A stretch of 64,000 nt of DNA. It comes from Patagioenas fasciata. Its lineage: Eukaryota > Chordata > Aves > Columbiformes > Columbidae. The notes beneath the pieces are model-generated. The model was not told the DNA's origin, searched no databases, and saw only the letters and a list, made by a program, of their open reading frames with translations. Location of the stretch: positions 17,278,867-17,342,866 of the forward strand of contig NC_092525.1 in NCBI RefSeq assembly GCF_037038585.1, in the 5' to 3' direction. Shown here one piece after another: positions 11,641 through 22,869 of the stretch. The position numbers were made by a program, and so were the translations under genes. How positions within the stretch are numbered: position 1 is the stretch's first letter; each line of letters begins with the position of its first letter.

Positions 11641-11977
11641 GAGAAGTGCGACTTGTGATAGTGAAATGTAACTCTTTATTTGCCAAATCAGAGGACCTTT
11701 AAGGGCCCAAAGATCCCATGTCATCCCTGCCGATTTTAAGTGCAGTGGGGGTGGAAAGCTGACCCGTGTTTTAAGTTTTGAAATAAAATAATTCCTGGAT
11801 GTGAGCCGGGGAGCGTGCAGGCTGGGAGCGAGCCGGCAAGGGCTGTCAGCGCTGGGGGACCAGAGGAGGTGCTGGGCGCGACGGAGTAATTAGCACGGAA
11901 TTAGCGGGATGGAGCACCAAAACTGGGCTTTATCGCCAGTTTCAGGTTGTTGACTGCTTATTTATTTACGAGGATTC

Positions 11978-12001
11978 TTTTTTATTTTTTTTTTTTTTTT
12001 A
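11978..12001. repeat. T-rich homopolymer tract
   Basis: Nearly pure T run ending in AG. It resembles a splice acceptor tract, but I see no exon behind it. Confidence 0.8.
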
Positions 12002-12091
12002 GTAGGAGAAGGAGGAGGAGGAGGTTGGGGTTTATGGTGCTTTCAAGGCAGGAGGGGCAGAGGCTGGGAGGGGCAGCCCAGCTGGAGCCCG

Positions 12092-12151
12092 GGGAGGGAG
12101 GGAGGGATGGATGGATGCATGGATGGATGGATGGATGCATGGATGGATGGA
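12092..12151. repeat. (GGGA)n/(GGAT)n microsatellite
   Basis: A short GGGA array passes into GGAT units. GCAT interrupts the GGAT array twice, 20 bp apart, suggesting that a five-unit block was duplicated. Confidence 0.95.
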
Positions 12152-12528
12152 GAGCGACCCAGCGGCCCCGGGAGCGCCCGAGGTGCGGAGCGGGGCGTTC
12201 CGGGGCCGGAGAAGGAGCGAAGAGGCGGCGGGCACGGTTTCCCTGCTGCTGGGAGGCGGTTTCAGCCCCGTCTCGCCGGCCGGGGGAGCGGATGGCTACA
12301 GGTGGAGGCATTTGCTCTTCTCCTAGCGTTAAATTGTGCGTAGGGTGTGTGTCTTAGAGGGATTGTGGTTTATTTCTCTTTAACGCAAGAAAAAAGGATG
12401 GGAGGGGGAGTGGCTTATTTAAATGCTTATTTCAATAACGTGCCCTGAAATTACCGAGATAGTGTAACGATTTCTTTGTCTTTCTCCCTGCTCCTCTCTT
12501 TCCCTTTTGCCTCCCTCCCCGTTCTCCA

Positions 12529-12531
12529 CAG
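12529..12531 (+). other. DIRAS3: Splice acceptor of the DIRAS3 coding exon
   Basis: CAG preceded by about 60 bases of almost pure pyrimidine (from about 12470). The exon starts at 12532 with 69 untranslated bases before the first ATG at 12601. Confidence 0.8.
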
Positions 12532-12600
12532 GCCACCTCTGCATAAACTTGAAGAACTCAGGCTCTTTCGGTGAAAATCTTCACTAGCAGCACAGCAAAC

Positions 12601-13197
12601 ATGCCTGAACAAAGCAACGACTACAGGGTGGTTGTGTTCGGAGCAGCAGGGGTTGGCAAAAGCTCCTTGGTCCTCCGTTTTGTGAGGGGGACTTTCAGGG
12701 AAACCTATATCCCCACGATTGAAGATACGTACCGGCAAGTGATCAGCTGCGATAAGAGCATCTGTACCCTCCAGATCACAGACACCACGGGAAGCCACCA
12801 GTTCCCTGCCATGCAGCGGCTGTCGATATCCAAAGGGCACGCTTTCATCTTGGTCTACTCTGTCACCAGCAGGCAGTCCATGGAGGATCTTCAGCCCATC
12901 TTCGACCAGATCTGCCAGATTAAAGGGGACATCCAGAAAATCCCCATCATGTTGGTGGGTAACAAAAGTGACGAGACGCAGCGGGAGCTGGATGCCAGCG
13001 AGGGGCAAGCGTTAGCCAGCAAGTGGAAGTGCTCCTTTATGGAGACCTCAGCCAAGATGAACTACAATGTGCAGGAGCTCTTCCAGGAGCTCCTGAATCT
13101 GGAGAAGAGGAGGACCGTCAGTCTCCAGGTGGATGGGAAGAAATCCAAGCAGCAGAAAAAGAAAGATAAACTGCAAGGCAAGTGCTCTGTTATGTGA
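12601..13197 (+). CDS. DIRAS3: DIRAS3, Ras-like small GTPase
   Basis: A 198-residue Ras-family GTPase of the Di-Ras group, encoded in one exon. Guanine-nucleotide motifs are complete: P-loop GAAGVGKS (residues 14-21), switch [10 protein letters not shown] (36-44), DTTGSHQ (61-67), NKSD (121-124), ETSAK (148-152) and C-terminal CAAX box CSVM (195-198) for prenylation, after a lysine-rich tail. The start is the first ATG after the acceptor, with A at -3. Position between WLS and GNG12 matches human DIRAS3. Most of the protein looks like DIRAS1/2, and the 34-residue N-terminal extension of mammalian DIRAS3 is absent. Ala16, at the place of Ras Gly12, is shared with human DIRAS3 and not with DIRAS1/2. 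Di-Ras proteins are mostly GTP-bound and restrain growth signalling at membranes; this role is inferred from the family. Confidence 0.93.
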   Translation: MPEQSNDYRVVVFGAAGVGKSSLVLRFVRGTFRETYIPTIEDTYRQVISCDKSICTLQITDTTGSHQFPAMQRLSISKGHAFILVYSVTSRQSMEDLQPIFDQICQIKGDIQKIPIMLVGNKSDETQRELDASEGQALASKWKCSFMETSAKMNYNVQELFQELLNLEKRRTVSLQVDGKKSKQQKKKDKLQGKCSVM

Positions 13198-13415
13198 TTG
13201 ACTTTTGCTGGACTCGCACCGGTGCGTGGTGTAATTGGAGCAGGGACTCCCACAGAAAAGACATTTCTGCTGGAGGCTTCAGAGGAATCCGTGCCTTAGA
13301 GGGCTGCTGCTTTTCCCAAAAATCTCTGCTGGATTATATGATGTGTTGGTTTTAAAGATAATGGCTTTCTGCATGTTTATTTTTTTTTAAACAATAAATG
13401 TTGAATGTCAGCAAT
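13198..13415 (+). other. DIRAS3: DIRAS3 3'UTR
   Basis: Short 3' untranslated region ending near an AATAAA at 13393-13398, followed by TG-rich sequence. The end is inferred. Confidence 0.6.
13393..13398 (+). terminator. DIRAS3: Polyadenylation signal AATAAA (DIRAS3)
   Basis: Canonical signal 196 bp after the DIRAS3 stop, in the context ACAATAAATGTTG. Confidence 0.65.
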
Positions 13416-16400
13416 TACATGTGACAGGAAGTTTTTAATGCCAGAAGTTTACAGAAGAGAAAAATGTCAGTCAGAAACATCTCCATTCCTGTGAGTACAT
13501 CATGGTTTTTAAGTATTCCCAGTCTATTAGCTCAAAAGAAATCACAGTGTCTATAATAATGTGTATACCTCAAAAATTGTTTTCAGGAATCTATTGACCA
13601 GGGCAAATCTTTAACAAAGCTGCATCTGTACTGCAAATGAACATGGATGCTGCTCCAGGTGCTTACGTACTTGGCAGACAGACTGGCTTGCCTACCAAAG
13701 ACACAGTTTTTGTGTGTTAGAATTTAAGTTTTCCTGTGTGCTGTGCAGTTCCTGAGACATCTGTGTGTGATTCCAGCTATATCTGTGTATAATCGAGCTG
13801 ATTGATTTTTTTTACCCCCTTTACTCTGACTTCCCCTGTTCCCTGAGGCCGGAGGTTCCACGTGCTCTGGCTCCAAACTGGGGTGGTTCTCGGTGTCCTT
13901 AACCACGAGCCGCCTCCTTCGGGAAGGTGAGCAGGGTGCTGTAAGTACCAGGTGATGTCGGAGCTGCTTATCTTGGCAATTGTTCTTTCTCAAAATTCAC
14001 CTTTTCCTTCTCGACTGTCAGTCTGGTTTTGCATGTGGCTGAAGCTACTTTTGCCTGGAGTTCTCCTAGATTTTTTTTTTTTTCCCTTATTTCATCCACG
14101 TTACCTGGGTTTTGAGACTTACAACAACTCAGTTCAGGTAACACTGCTTCAAGAAGAAACATCTACACCTGCAAGCTGCATGTTTAAAGGAAACTCCTCT
14201 CTGACGGAAACTTTTCGCAGACAGTTCGCACAACTGAACAGACTGGAGACATGGGCTTAGTCTGTCTCTTGTCTTCCTCTGTTTGTTCGGGGTTTTTTTG
14301 GCATGATAAACCTCATCTGCAGTGCATGGTGAAGAAAGATTTCAAGAAAATAAGTGCAAGTATTTGCTCTCAGCCTATGTTGTAGTGTCCTTTATGTATT
14401 AGTCCCAGCAGAAGACTGTCAGGACTTCAGTGTTGCACTGTAGGTTTGATTTTTACACAACAACACAGTCTTGACGCAAGAGACATGGGAGAGGGGAATT
14501 GCTGCTTTTTATAGCACTTTTCTAGCAAAGCAATTTTATTGTTGAACAAAATATGGAACAGGAGATGCTGGAAAGTACATTCCCTTTCTTACCTTGCAAG
14601 CATTATTGTCTATTAATAACTGCTGTTTTCTATGTAAGATGCTAGAGAAGGGCCTTTTCGCTGTTATTTGTGCATTGCAGACTGATACAGAAAGCCATGA
14701 AGTTTGTGTCCGTGTTAATACCTCACGTATTTTAACAATCCTTACAGTCAGTGCTGGCTCCTGATGCTCCGCTGTCTCCTCTCTGTCCGTGAGCCACTTT
14801 TCCAACCTCCTCAGGCTGTTTTCACACACACGTAAGGGGTCAGTCGGCTCCCTGTTTGCCCCAGTTCCAGCTCACTTGATCCATCAGAAAATCTTGCTCA
14901 TTATGATTTCAGAAACCCAAGCAAGTTTTACATGAGCGTTCAGTACTGACTGAAACAGCCATGAGATGGCTTCTCTTGGCAATAACTCTTGCGTTTTCCT
15001 CCCTAACTCTGTGCATGAGTTTTGAGCCCTCTGTTCTCTCATTCCCAAGCAGTTATGAAATGCTGCTCTGTGGGTCGTTTCTAGCATCTGGCAATTATTA
15101 TTGCAAAGACTATTTCGGTTCCACTGCAGCCTTTGAAACCCCTATAAGACATTTTATATTTAAGCCTTTTCCAAATGTCAGGAGGCCTAATAATGTCTCT
15201 GCAACTCCCACTGCCTATGTGAAGGCAGGGCGGTGTGTAGCTGCGATTATTCACCCAGCCGAGATGTTCTGGAGCTTGTCATTAGCGCTGCGGTATTTGC
15301 TTTGGATGTGGTACAGAAATCACCGAGAACTGGGGTCCGGCAGAGCAAGAGGAACAACTAATGTGAACAAAAGAGGCTCAGTACCTCCTGCACCAGGCAG
15401 AATCGCTGGCACATTCAACGAGAGAAGGTCCCATGGGACCACAGGGGTGACAGAGATGCTGGGGTGGGAATAATCGGTGTTTTGTGTGTGCAAGATCAAT
15501 TGTGTTGTAAGTTAAAACTGTATGAATAAATTGTGTGATTTTATTTGTTGCCAAACTGAACTAGTATGACTTGTGTATGTGTGCAATCCATCATTCTTAT
15601 AAGAAGGGAAATCTATTTCAGTATCTTCAGAGTATTCCAGGGAGCCATGTAGAGAATGACTATAGTTAGTAAGAGTGAAAAATACCATATTGCTTGGGGA
15701 TGCTCATTAATTCTTGAAAAACAGCGGTCATGTTAAATGAACATTCCTTTGTAAAACTTTTATTTGGATCTGCTTCCTCGTAACCCAGATCTGGTGGGTC
15801 TGTGTGTGGGGACAGACGGTGGCATCGTCCCTCCTGTGCTCCTACAGCCAGTGGCCTTGGGATAACATCATTATTCTGGAGTGACAACGTAGCTCTGGGT
15901 TTATGGCCCTCAGTCTAGTGAGAGAAGATCCCTGAAAGCTGAAAATCCATCATTTTTAGGGACCAATGGGTAAGTTTTTGCTAAAACCCTACTTGAAGCA
16001 ATACATGTCTCATGCAGATGTTTGAGGAGTTTGTTGCACACATGCTTAGGTTTTATTTCTCATGTAGGAGCATTTTGCTGAATTAAAGGAATAATCATTT
16101 TTCTTTAAGGATTTAAGGGTTTTGTAGTGTAAGGAGTATATGTTAGAAGTAAATGCTTTGGCCTTTTTTGAATGAGTGCAGTTTTAAAAAGTGAACGAAT
16201 CCACTGTGTTTGGTTTTCATTATTTTAAAAAAGATATTCTGATAAAAGACATTCAGGTGACAACGTGGGTTTCTTTATGGAGCTATTTCTGCATCCTGTA
16301 AACTCTACAACTTGGAGACACCTTGACACACTGTTCGCATCTGTCGGGTTGGGTGGTAACTCGCTATTTCTCAAGTTTGTTGTTTCTCTCTATTTTTTTC

Positions 16401-17899
16401 TCATTCAGTCAAATTTCATTCAATCCCAGAACCTGCTGTTTTCCTGAAGTGTTCTTCACGATTTCAGATGTGGTGAGACAAGGTCATGGAAGACACTGAC
16501 AGAACTTATTGAGTTGCTCTTAACACCTCCATGATGTCTTTCCAGGATCATGAGGTGAACGCAGTCGACGGTAAAAACTCTCTGTGTAACGTCCTGAATG
16601 AATTGTGAGACCTGGATGAAGGCTGACGCTTTTTGGGCAAAGTCACTGCATTTACTCCTGTCCTCTGTCTCAAGAGCTACCAAGGACTGGCGATTCCAAA
16701 CTCTGGCTAACCAGGTATGTATTTCCAGCACTAATTTAATCCTGGCTTTGAGTTTCTCAACCATCAGCTGCTTTAAGTTGGAAGCAACATGGACTGAGTG
16801 GAGCATTAAGACAGATTTTCCTTAAATCTGTGGCTCAAAATCTAAAGCTTGGCTCAAATTTTGCTCTAAATTATCAGATCCTTGCTTTCTACTACTGCAG
16901 AGCTGTTAAAAATTTTTCAGAAACATCATTGCAGTTCATTCTGGAGGACGTTAAGCAACATTCAGACTAGAAGATGTCAGAAGAGGTTTAATGGACAAAG
17001 ATAACAGCGCTGCAGGCCTTCTGTTTCTTTACTGGAGGAAAAATTATTATGGCACCTTTAATTTCAAAGCTGTTCCAAGGTTTCCTCTCTGCAGTCCAGA
17101 AATTCAAACATTTCTCAATCAGTAATACTTTAAATTTCCATGCAACACTTGTTGACTGGCCCAAGGCAGCTTCCTTCTTGAGTCTGGCCGACAAAATCAG
17201 TGTCAAAATAAAACACCAGGGAGGAGAATCACGAACAGCTCTCTGTGCCTTGCAAGAGAAAATGTGAGCAGTAGCTGGAGTGTCCACCCACACGTGTATT
17301 TTAAAAACAAGCCGCCAGAATATTGCTATTTTCTAATTCCTCTTGCCAGAGCAAAGCAGGCACAGGATTAATGTAGCAAACAGCTCTGAATAATAGCAGT
17401 GTTGCTTTATATGCGTGGTCCATAGCTACAAGGTACGTGGTGCACTCTAGAAGAGTAAAAGGACATCTTAATCATCGTCTGCCATCTTCTACGGTTTCTG
17501 TGGCGTAAATTAAGTATGTCAAAAGCATCCAAGAGCTAATGGAAACGCTAAAGGCAGCTTAAAACTAATCACAGCATAGCAAAAGGTGTGAGTGTGACAG
17601 GGAGTGTCCCTGTGCAGTCCTGGCATGTCATTTCCACAAAGCAAAGCCTGCAAAAGGGAAGGGGATGAAAATGAGTAAATAATGGGGTATCTGTGCTCAA
17701 ATTGTTTCAGCTCTTTCTGCTGTCAGATGCCTTACTGGCTGGCCAAGCTGAAACGGGGTGATTGGCTGATTTCTTGATTATCTGGAAAGATGAGGCAGAA
17801 TGTGCTCGAAAATGGAAAATATTTCTATTGGCTGTAAGAAATGACTCTTTCCCACAGGCATAATTCTAGGCATCGATTTGTTCTGTTCCTTTTTTTTAG

Positions 17900-17964
17900 G
17901 TGAAAAAATAGCCTTTACACGCAAGAAAGAGGATGCTGAAGTGCGGCTGGTGTTTGTCCATAAT
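17900..17964 (+). other. Unexplained exon-like segment
   Basis: Flanked by a T-rich acceptor ending TTTTTTTAG and a consensus donor GTGAGT. One frame is open across all 65 bases and would give 21 codons starting EKIAFTRKKEDAEV, entering in phase 1. I do not recognise the peptide and see no clear partner exon. It may be an alternative or lineage-specific exon, a non-coding exon, or chance. Confidence 0.25.
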
Positions 17965-20900
17965 GTGAGTCATGCGTAACAGAAGGATATTTGGTGTTTA
18001 ATGGTTTTTTGTTGCATTCACTACTGCTCAAAGCAGCCTTAGAATGGCCCAGGGTGCTGCCTGGGTTACAGCCCCATCAGGCAGTTTTTGGCTGCTGTAT
18101 ATTTGCAGTCCGTGGTATGGTGCTAGTTGCTTTTGTAATGTGTATGGTGTAAAATCATCTGGTTTTCTCGTGGGACAGGGTCATTTATCACACACGCTCC
18201 TTTTGGACAGCCTTTTCCAAGGAAGGCTGGGTCCACCAGCCTGGTGATGGGGATTTTAGTGAGATACTCCTCCTTTTGTGGAAGAAATACACGGGAAATA
18301 GTGAGGGAAAACAAGCACGGAGAGGATCCAGACCATATTGTTGGGTTTGGCTCTTTGGAACACCAGTGGGTTGACAGAGGCAGCAAATCCAGAGGAGCCC
18401 GGACTCTGGGTTCTTCTCCAATGACACTGTGGCTGGTGCATCTTGTCCCTTTATCCATTTTCTGCTGCTGGGAAGGACTGAGGGACCTCTCTGACCACCT
18501 TCCCTGAGCATCGTGGGTGCTGGTGTCCCCTCTCCCCAGAGATCTCTCCGTGGGTTAACCCCCTGTCCTTTTCTGCACTGAAGCTGGCTGGGAGAGCTGA
18601 ACTGCAATATTTGTTTCCTGCTTTTTCTCCTTTAGCAGAGTCTATTCAACAAAATGGCCAAGATACTGATTTTTTTTATTATATGTTTTTCCTCTGGGGA
18701 TGCAAGAAACCGCAGTGCCAGGCTGGCTGGAATGGAGTGGGCTGCTGGCAGCATGGGAGGGAACACTGGCCAGGAACAGGGACCATCAGGGATTGTTTGC
18801 TGTTAACAGGGCAGGGACAGTGCTGGGGGATTGGGGACCACTCTTGGATGTGGAACATGGTCACAGGTCTGACCCCTGCACAGAGGAGCGATGAGGGATG
18901 TCTGCCTCATAAATTACATTGTGCTGTCTCTCGTACCTCCAGTTCTCCTTCCCCACGTGTCTATGCAGAATTTGATTACTCTTCTGCTCTAGAGAAACCC
19001 TTTCTGGACTGCTGGCTGTGCACATCTGTCTGTTTTAGTTAGGAAGTACCTTGTGTAAATATTACTCTGGACTCTGTGCGCAGTGAGCTAAACCCACCAG
19101 GTAGCTGGGACCACCCTGTTCCTGAAAGACCTGACATCCACCTCTGCCCTGCAGCAGCACCTCACCAGGAGCAAGCTCTAGCCTGCTCTCTGCTGTTTGC
19201 AGGAGCGTTTTTATCTGCAGTTCTAGTTAAGAATAAGCTCAGTAGAGCCACCAAGTCAAAACTGGGAGTGATTTGACTGTTCTTCTCCAGCATGGAGCTT
19301 CTCCACAATTCGGATGGAGAAGATTCCCCAGCTCTTACAGTGAAACCCATGTCCCTGGGCAGGGCAGGGCAGGAGGCTGGGGATGTGTCAGAGCTGCAGC
19401 ATCTTCTCAGCCATCCCGGGGATGAGAAAGGAACCGCTGCGTCGAACACGTGGCAGAAATCCGGCTTTGCTTTAGCATGGCCAAAGTGCACGCTGAGACC
19501 AGACCTGCTGTCTTTCCAGGTTTATGTTACTGCAGTCTGTCCCTTGGCTGAACTCTAAACCTTGGAACACAGGAAATAATGAGAGTTGAGCAAAGATGAA
19601 CGAGTGTGGTGGACGGGATTACAGCCTGGGTACCGCACCAAATCACACGGGCGTGGGCTGCTGCTGATGCCCCACGTCCAAAAATAATGTTCACACACTT
19701 TGCTATGGGATAAGAGGAGCAAAACAAAACAATCCACTAACATAAAACATTTTGGGGTGGCCTTGGTTGAAATACAGGTGTAAGGTGTGAAAAGTGAACT
19801 GCAAAAACAGTCTATTTGCTTTGTGTCACCTTCCTCTGTGTGTCTGTGCTCAGAAGGGGGGTAAGAACAAGGCTGAGGCAGGATGAGGGGCTGGGGGTGT
19901 TGGACCCCTGGCCTGGCTCCAGAGAAGATTTTCATGGTTTTTCTTGATCCAGTTCTGGCCGCTGATCCCTGTCCTGTCCTTGGGGAAGTCATTTGGTTCC
20001 CATATCCCCCCTGGTCGTTCTGAAGGGACAAAAGGTGGGAAGCAGGTAAGCTCTTGAAGCAAAGACTCTTTAATAGTCATCTAGATCTCTGATCTAGGCT
20101 TGATACACCCTTCTAATGCACACTAATAATAACAAACATTTATAAATATCTATGTATTCATGTTTGGAGGAGAAAGGAAAAACTGCTTGTATAAAAAAAA
20201 ATGTGCTTGTGTCACTGCAGATCTGAAGAAATCAGTCCTGACTTCAGACAGAGACGAGACAGCCTGTGTTTAATCTCTGGGACAGGAAAAAAGGAGGGAA
20301 AGCCAAGAGATCTCTTCATGCTGGGTCTTTATCCAGCCCCTGGTGAAAAGAAAAATAAAAGTTTAATAGAGAAAATACGAAGTTAAAAGTTGCTTTATGT
20401 TTTCCAGTCCCGTTGGAGTGACAAGGCTGGTCCCATGTGTGGTCACTTGGTGCAACTCGCTCTTTTTTTTTATGTAAGTGTTGAAGAGTGCAGAGTGCTG
20501 CAGAGGCAAAAATATAATATTCTTGTGTAATATTACAAAATATTCTTGTGTCCATCGGCTGCACGGGAGCAGGGTGGCTGGAGCCCTGCAGCCTCTGCCA
20601 GCTGCAGCCGCATTTTTCCAACATATGGTCACTATTTATTTGGCGGTTGCAAAAATAGTTGTGAGTGGCAGATAAAAATGACCTTTTTAAGAGGAAGTGG
20701 AGGAAAAGAAATGAAGCTTGTTACTCATCAAAAGGATAGCAGGAACAACAAATTCCATCGTGCCTGGAAGGGGAGATGCTGCTGCAGGGCAGAGGTGTGG
20801 AGATGGGTCCAGTCTGCCCAGTACCTGCCCCAGGGTGCCCCCGAGGGCTGATGCAAACCGGCTGGGGCGACAGGATCCCCAGCAAAAGCTGCTTTTTCGG

Positions 20901-20970
20901 TCAGGCAATGGCCCCACGGTGGATTGAGGGCTGTGCGCCTGGGAAGTCTGTGCTGCAAGGCAACATGTAG

Positions 20971-20992
20971 TTAATTAACGGTGGTTAATTAA
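20971..20992. repeat. Pair of TTAATTAA palindromes
   Basis: Two TTAATTAA octamers whose starts lie 14 bp apart, about 45 bp before a CTCF-like motif. They resemble homeodomain or HNF1-type half sites. Confidence 0.5.
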
Positions 20993-21035
20993 GCTCACGA
21001 TTAGAACTGGATGAGTGGCGAGCTGCTGCTTTAGC

Positions 21036-21052
21036 CCACGAGAGGGCGATGC
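21036..21052 (+). promoter_or_regulatory. Candidate CTCF-binding motif (forward)
   Basis: CCACGAGAGGGCGATGC matches the core consensus CCASYAGRKGGC at 11 of 12 positions, about 1.2 kb upstream of the GNG12 promoter island. Motif evidence only. Confidence 0.4.
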
Positions 21053-21687
21053 TTCCCGGGCTGGCTGACACTTGGGGAAAAGTGGCTTGCGCTTTTGCAG
21101 GAGCTTGTTCTCTTTTGACAGTTTTCCTAAGAGTTTTGGTCTTGGCGTATTTTTGCACTCCAGTGTGATGCCATTGAACCATCGCACTCCAAATGTTCCT
21201 GTGTCCTCCTGAGGTTCAACAGCAAGGAGTCTGGTACTAAAACAAGACTCAGACCCAACTTAATCTGGTCTAACAAGCGCTCCTGTGGGCTCCCGGGCAG
21301 CAACCTGAACTTAAGCGTTAATCAGCTGAAGACAAACGTGCTCCCGGGCACTTTGCAGCATCAAAGCACCCAGCCCCGCGTGCAGAGGCACGTTGGGCCC
21401 GCTCGGGCAGCAGACGAGTCTCTGCAGATGCCAAACCTGCTCCTCCCAGGGCAGACGCTGCCCCCGCTCCCCCGCAAACCCCACAGGACACCCGGCTGGT
21501 CCCCGGCTGTGGGGACGTGGGGATGCTCTGCCATGGCACCCTGCGGGCTGGGTCTGCCCCAGTCCCTGGGGAACACGCTGCTCCTATCGCAATCTCTTTG
21601 GAAAGCGCGTCGGCGGGGCTGAACCTGGCTTTTGGAGCAGGAGAGACCGGATTTGATTGTGCAACCTCCCATCGAGCTGGAACTTTC

Positions 21688-21815
21688 AAGGCCAGGCTGC
21701 ACGGGGCTCTGAGCAACCTGAGCTGGTGAAGATGTCCCTGCTCATGGCAGGGGTGGCACTGGGGGAGCTGGGAAGGTCCCTTCAACTCAAACCATCCTGT
21801 GATTCCATGATTCTA
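21688..21815 (+). mobile_element. CR1 LINE 3'-end fragment
   Basis: Common-subfamily CR1 3' end, from GCCAGGCTGCACGGGGCTCT to a tail GATTCCATGATTCT. Confidence 0.9.
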
Positions 21816-21995
21816 ATTTTGCACATCAGCCTCCTGCACATCTCTGTGGGGTTTGGGGGTGATGGGGTTTGGGAACGGGGTTTGTCCCTCCTGTTCTGCT
21901 CGCTTGGGCTGCACGTGCTTGGGCTCAGGAATAACAAATTAAAGTTAAGAAATTAAAACATCAGTAGTCTCTATCTAAAAAATGTTCATGCTTGT

Positions 21996-22178
21996 GATAG
22001 GATGAGAGGAAGAAGGGGAGGTGAGGTTGGATCTGGGGAACAATTTCTTCCCCAAAGGGCTGTCGGGCATTGGAACAGGCTGCCCAGGGCAGTGGTGGAG
22101 TCACCATCCCTGGAGGGGTTGAACGGACAGGGAGATGAGATTCTCAGGGACACGGGTTGGGTTAACGGTTGGACCTTA
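21996..22178 (+). mobile_element. CR1 LINE fragment next to the GNG12 promoter
   Basis: Contains GGCATTGGAACAGGCTGCCC and CAGTGGTGGAGTCACCATCC, typical of the CR1 3' region. It belongs to a different CR1 subfamily from 21688-21815 and is cut before the tail. It ends about 40 bp from the GNG12 CpG island. Confidence 0.88.
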
Positions 22179-22214
22179 AAAAAAAGGGGAAAAAAAGTCT
22201 TTTCTATAGTGGGA

Positions 22215-22560
22215 ATAGGGAGACCCGCCCCCCCCGCCCCTGGCCCCGCCCACTCCCCGGGCCCCCGCCCCGCCCCGAATGGAAGGGGCGGGGCCAGGAG
22301 CGGGGGGGCGGGGGCAGCGCGGGCGGGGGGCGTAGCCAAGGCCGCCCGCTCCGGTCGCCCGTGGAGACGGGCGGAGAACGGAGCGGCGGGCGGTGAGTAC
22401 CGGGCCTGGGCGGGCGAGGGGCACCGTACCGGGGGCTCTGCTGGCCGGGCAGGGCTGCACGGCCTCGGAGCGACAGCGGGAGGCTCCAGCTCGGCGCCGT
22501 TATCGGCTGCACCCCCCCCAGGTTGGGCCGCTGGCGGTGCTGGGCCCGACGGGCGCGGTT
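22215..22560 (+). promoter_or_regulatory. GNG12: GNG12 CpG-island promoter
   Basis: Very GC- and CpG-rich block with many GC boxes on both strands (CCCCGCCC, GGGGCGGGG), no TATA box, and a consensus donor at 22393. It is the only strong promoter-like island between DIRAS3 and the GNG12 coding exons with a donor of the right orientation, so it is the best candidate for the main GNG12 promoter. GC-box symmetry would allow divergent transcription. Confidence 0.65.
22300..22392 (+). other. GNG12: Probable GNG12 untranslated first exon
   Basis: The exon end is supported by CGGGCG followed by GTGAGTACC. The 5' end is arbitrary within the CpG island, because the transcription start cannot be read from sequence. 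Mammalian GNG12 also has untranslated 5' exons and a long first intron. Confidence 0.5.
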
Positions 22561-22605
22561 CCCGCGTCGTTTTTCGGTTGGTTTTGTGGCTTTTTGTATG
22601 TGTGT

Positions 22606-22625
22606 GGGGGGGGGGGGGGGGGGGG
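22606..22625 (+). repeat. Run of 20 G
   Basis: Uninterrupted G homopolymer preceded by TGTGTGTG-type sequence, about 215 bp after the putative first-exon donor. It could form a G-quadruplex on the non-template strand. Run length may be affected by sequencing error. Confidence 0.9.
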
Positions 22626-22869
22626 TATTGTAGTTTTATTGTAGTTTATTGCAGTCCCGGCCAGAGGCAGCGCGCAGGATGGAGCCGCTTTGATGCGGTT
22701 CAACAAGTTGCGTGCGACGCCAGAAAGGGGCGAAATCTCCTAAATTGTGTATAAAAAATAAAAAGGAAAAGAAATGAGGCCTTTCTCTTGGCGACAGGGT
22801 CAGAGCAGCAGCAGCCGGCCTTCCCCTGCCTGCCTCTGCCTGTCCAGCCCTTCTCTGAGGCGTTTTATT

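Larger units (their letters stand above)
13416..21687. other. Intergenic region between DIRAS3 and GNG12
   Basis: Unique, mostly AT-rich sequence with no recognised gene and no CR1 copy until 21688, a long repeat-free stretch for this window. It contains an exon-like segment at 17900-17964, a TTAATTAA pair at 20971-20992 and a CTCF-like motif at 21036-21052. Part of it may hold conserved non-coding elements (for example around 15080-15330), but that needs alignment. Confidence 0.6.

Noticed and set aside
13850-13930. Possible second MIR-like SINE (CTTAACCACGAGCCGCC)
   Set aside because: Only the final landmark fits; the central landmark (AAGGTCAC) is missing, so the match is too weak.
20201-20386. 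Open frame of about 60 codons after an acceptor-like CTGCAG
   Set aside because: No recognised family, no donor, and the frame does not join the 17900-17964 segment without an immediate stop.
22002-22754. Plus-strand open frame of 250 codons
   Set aside because: It covers a CR1 fragment, the GNG12 CpG island and the G run; Gly/Arg/Ala/Pro-rich translation is what GC-rich promoter DNA gives by chance.
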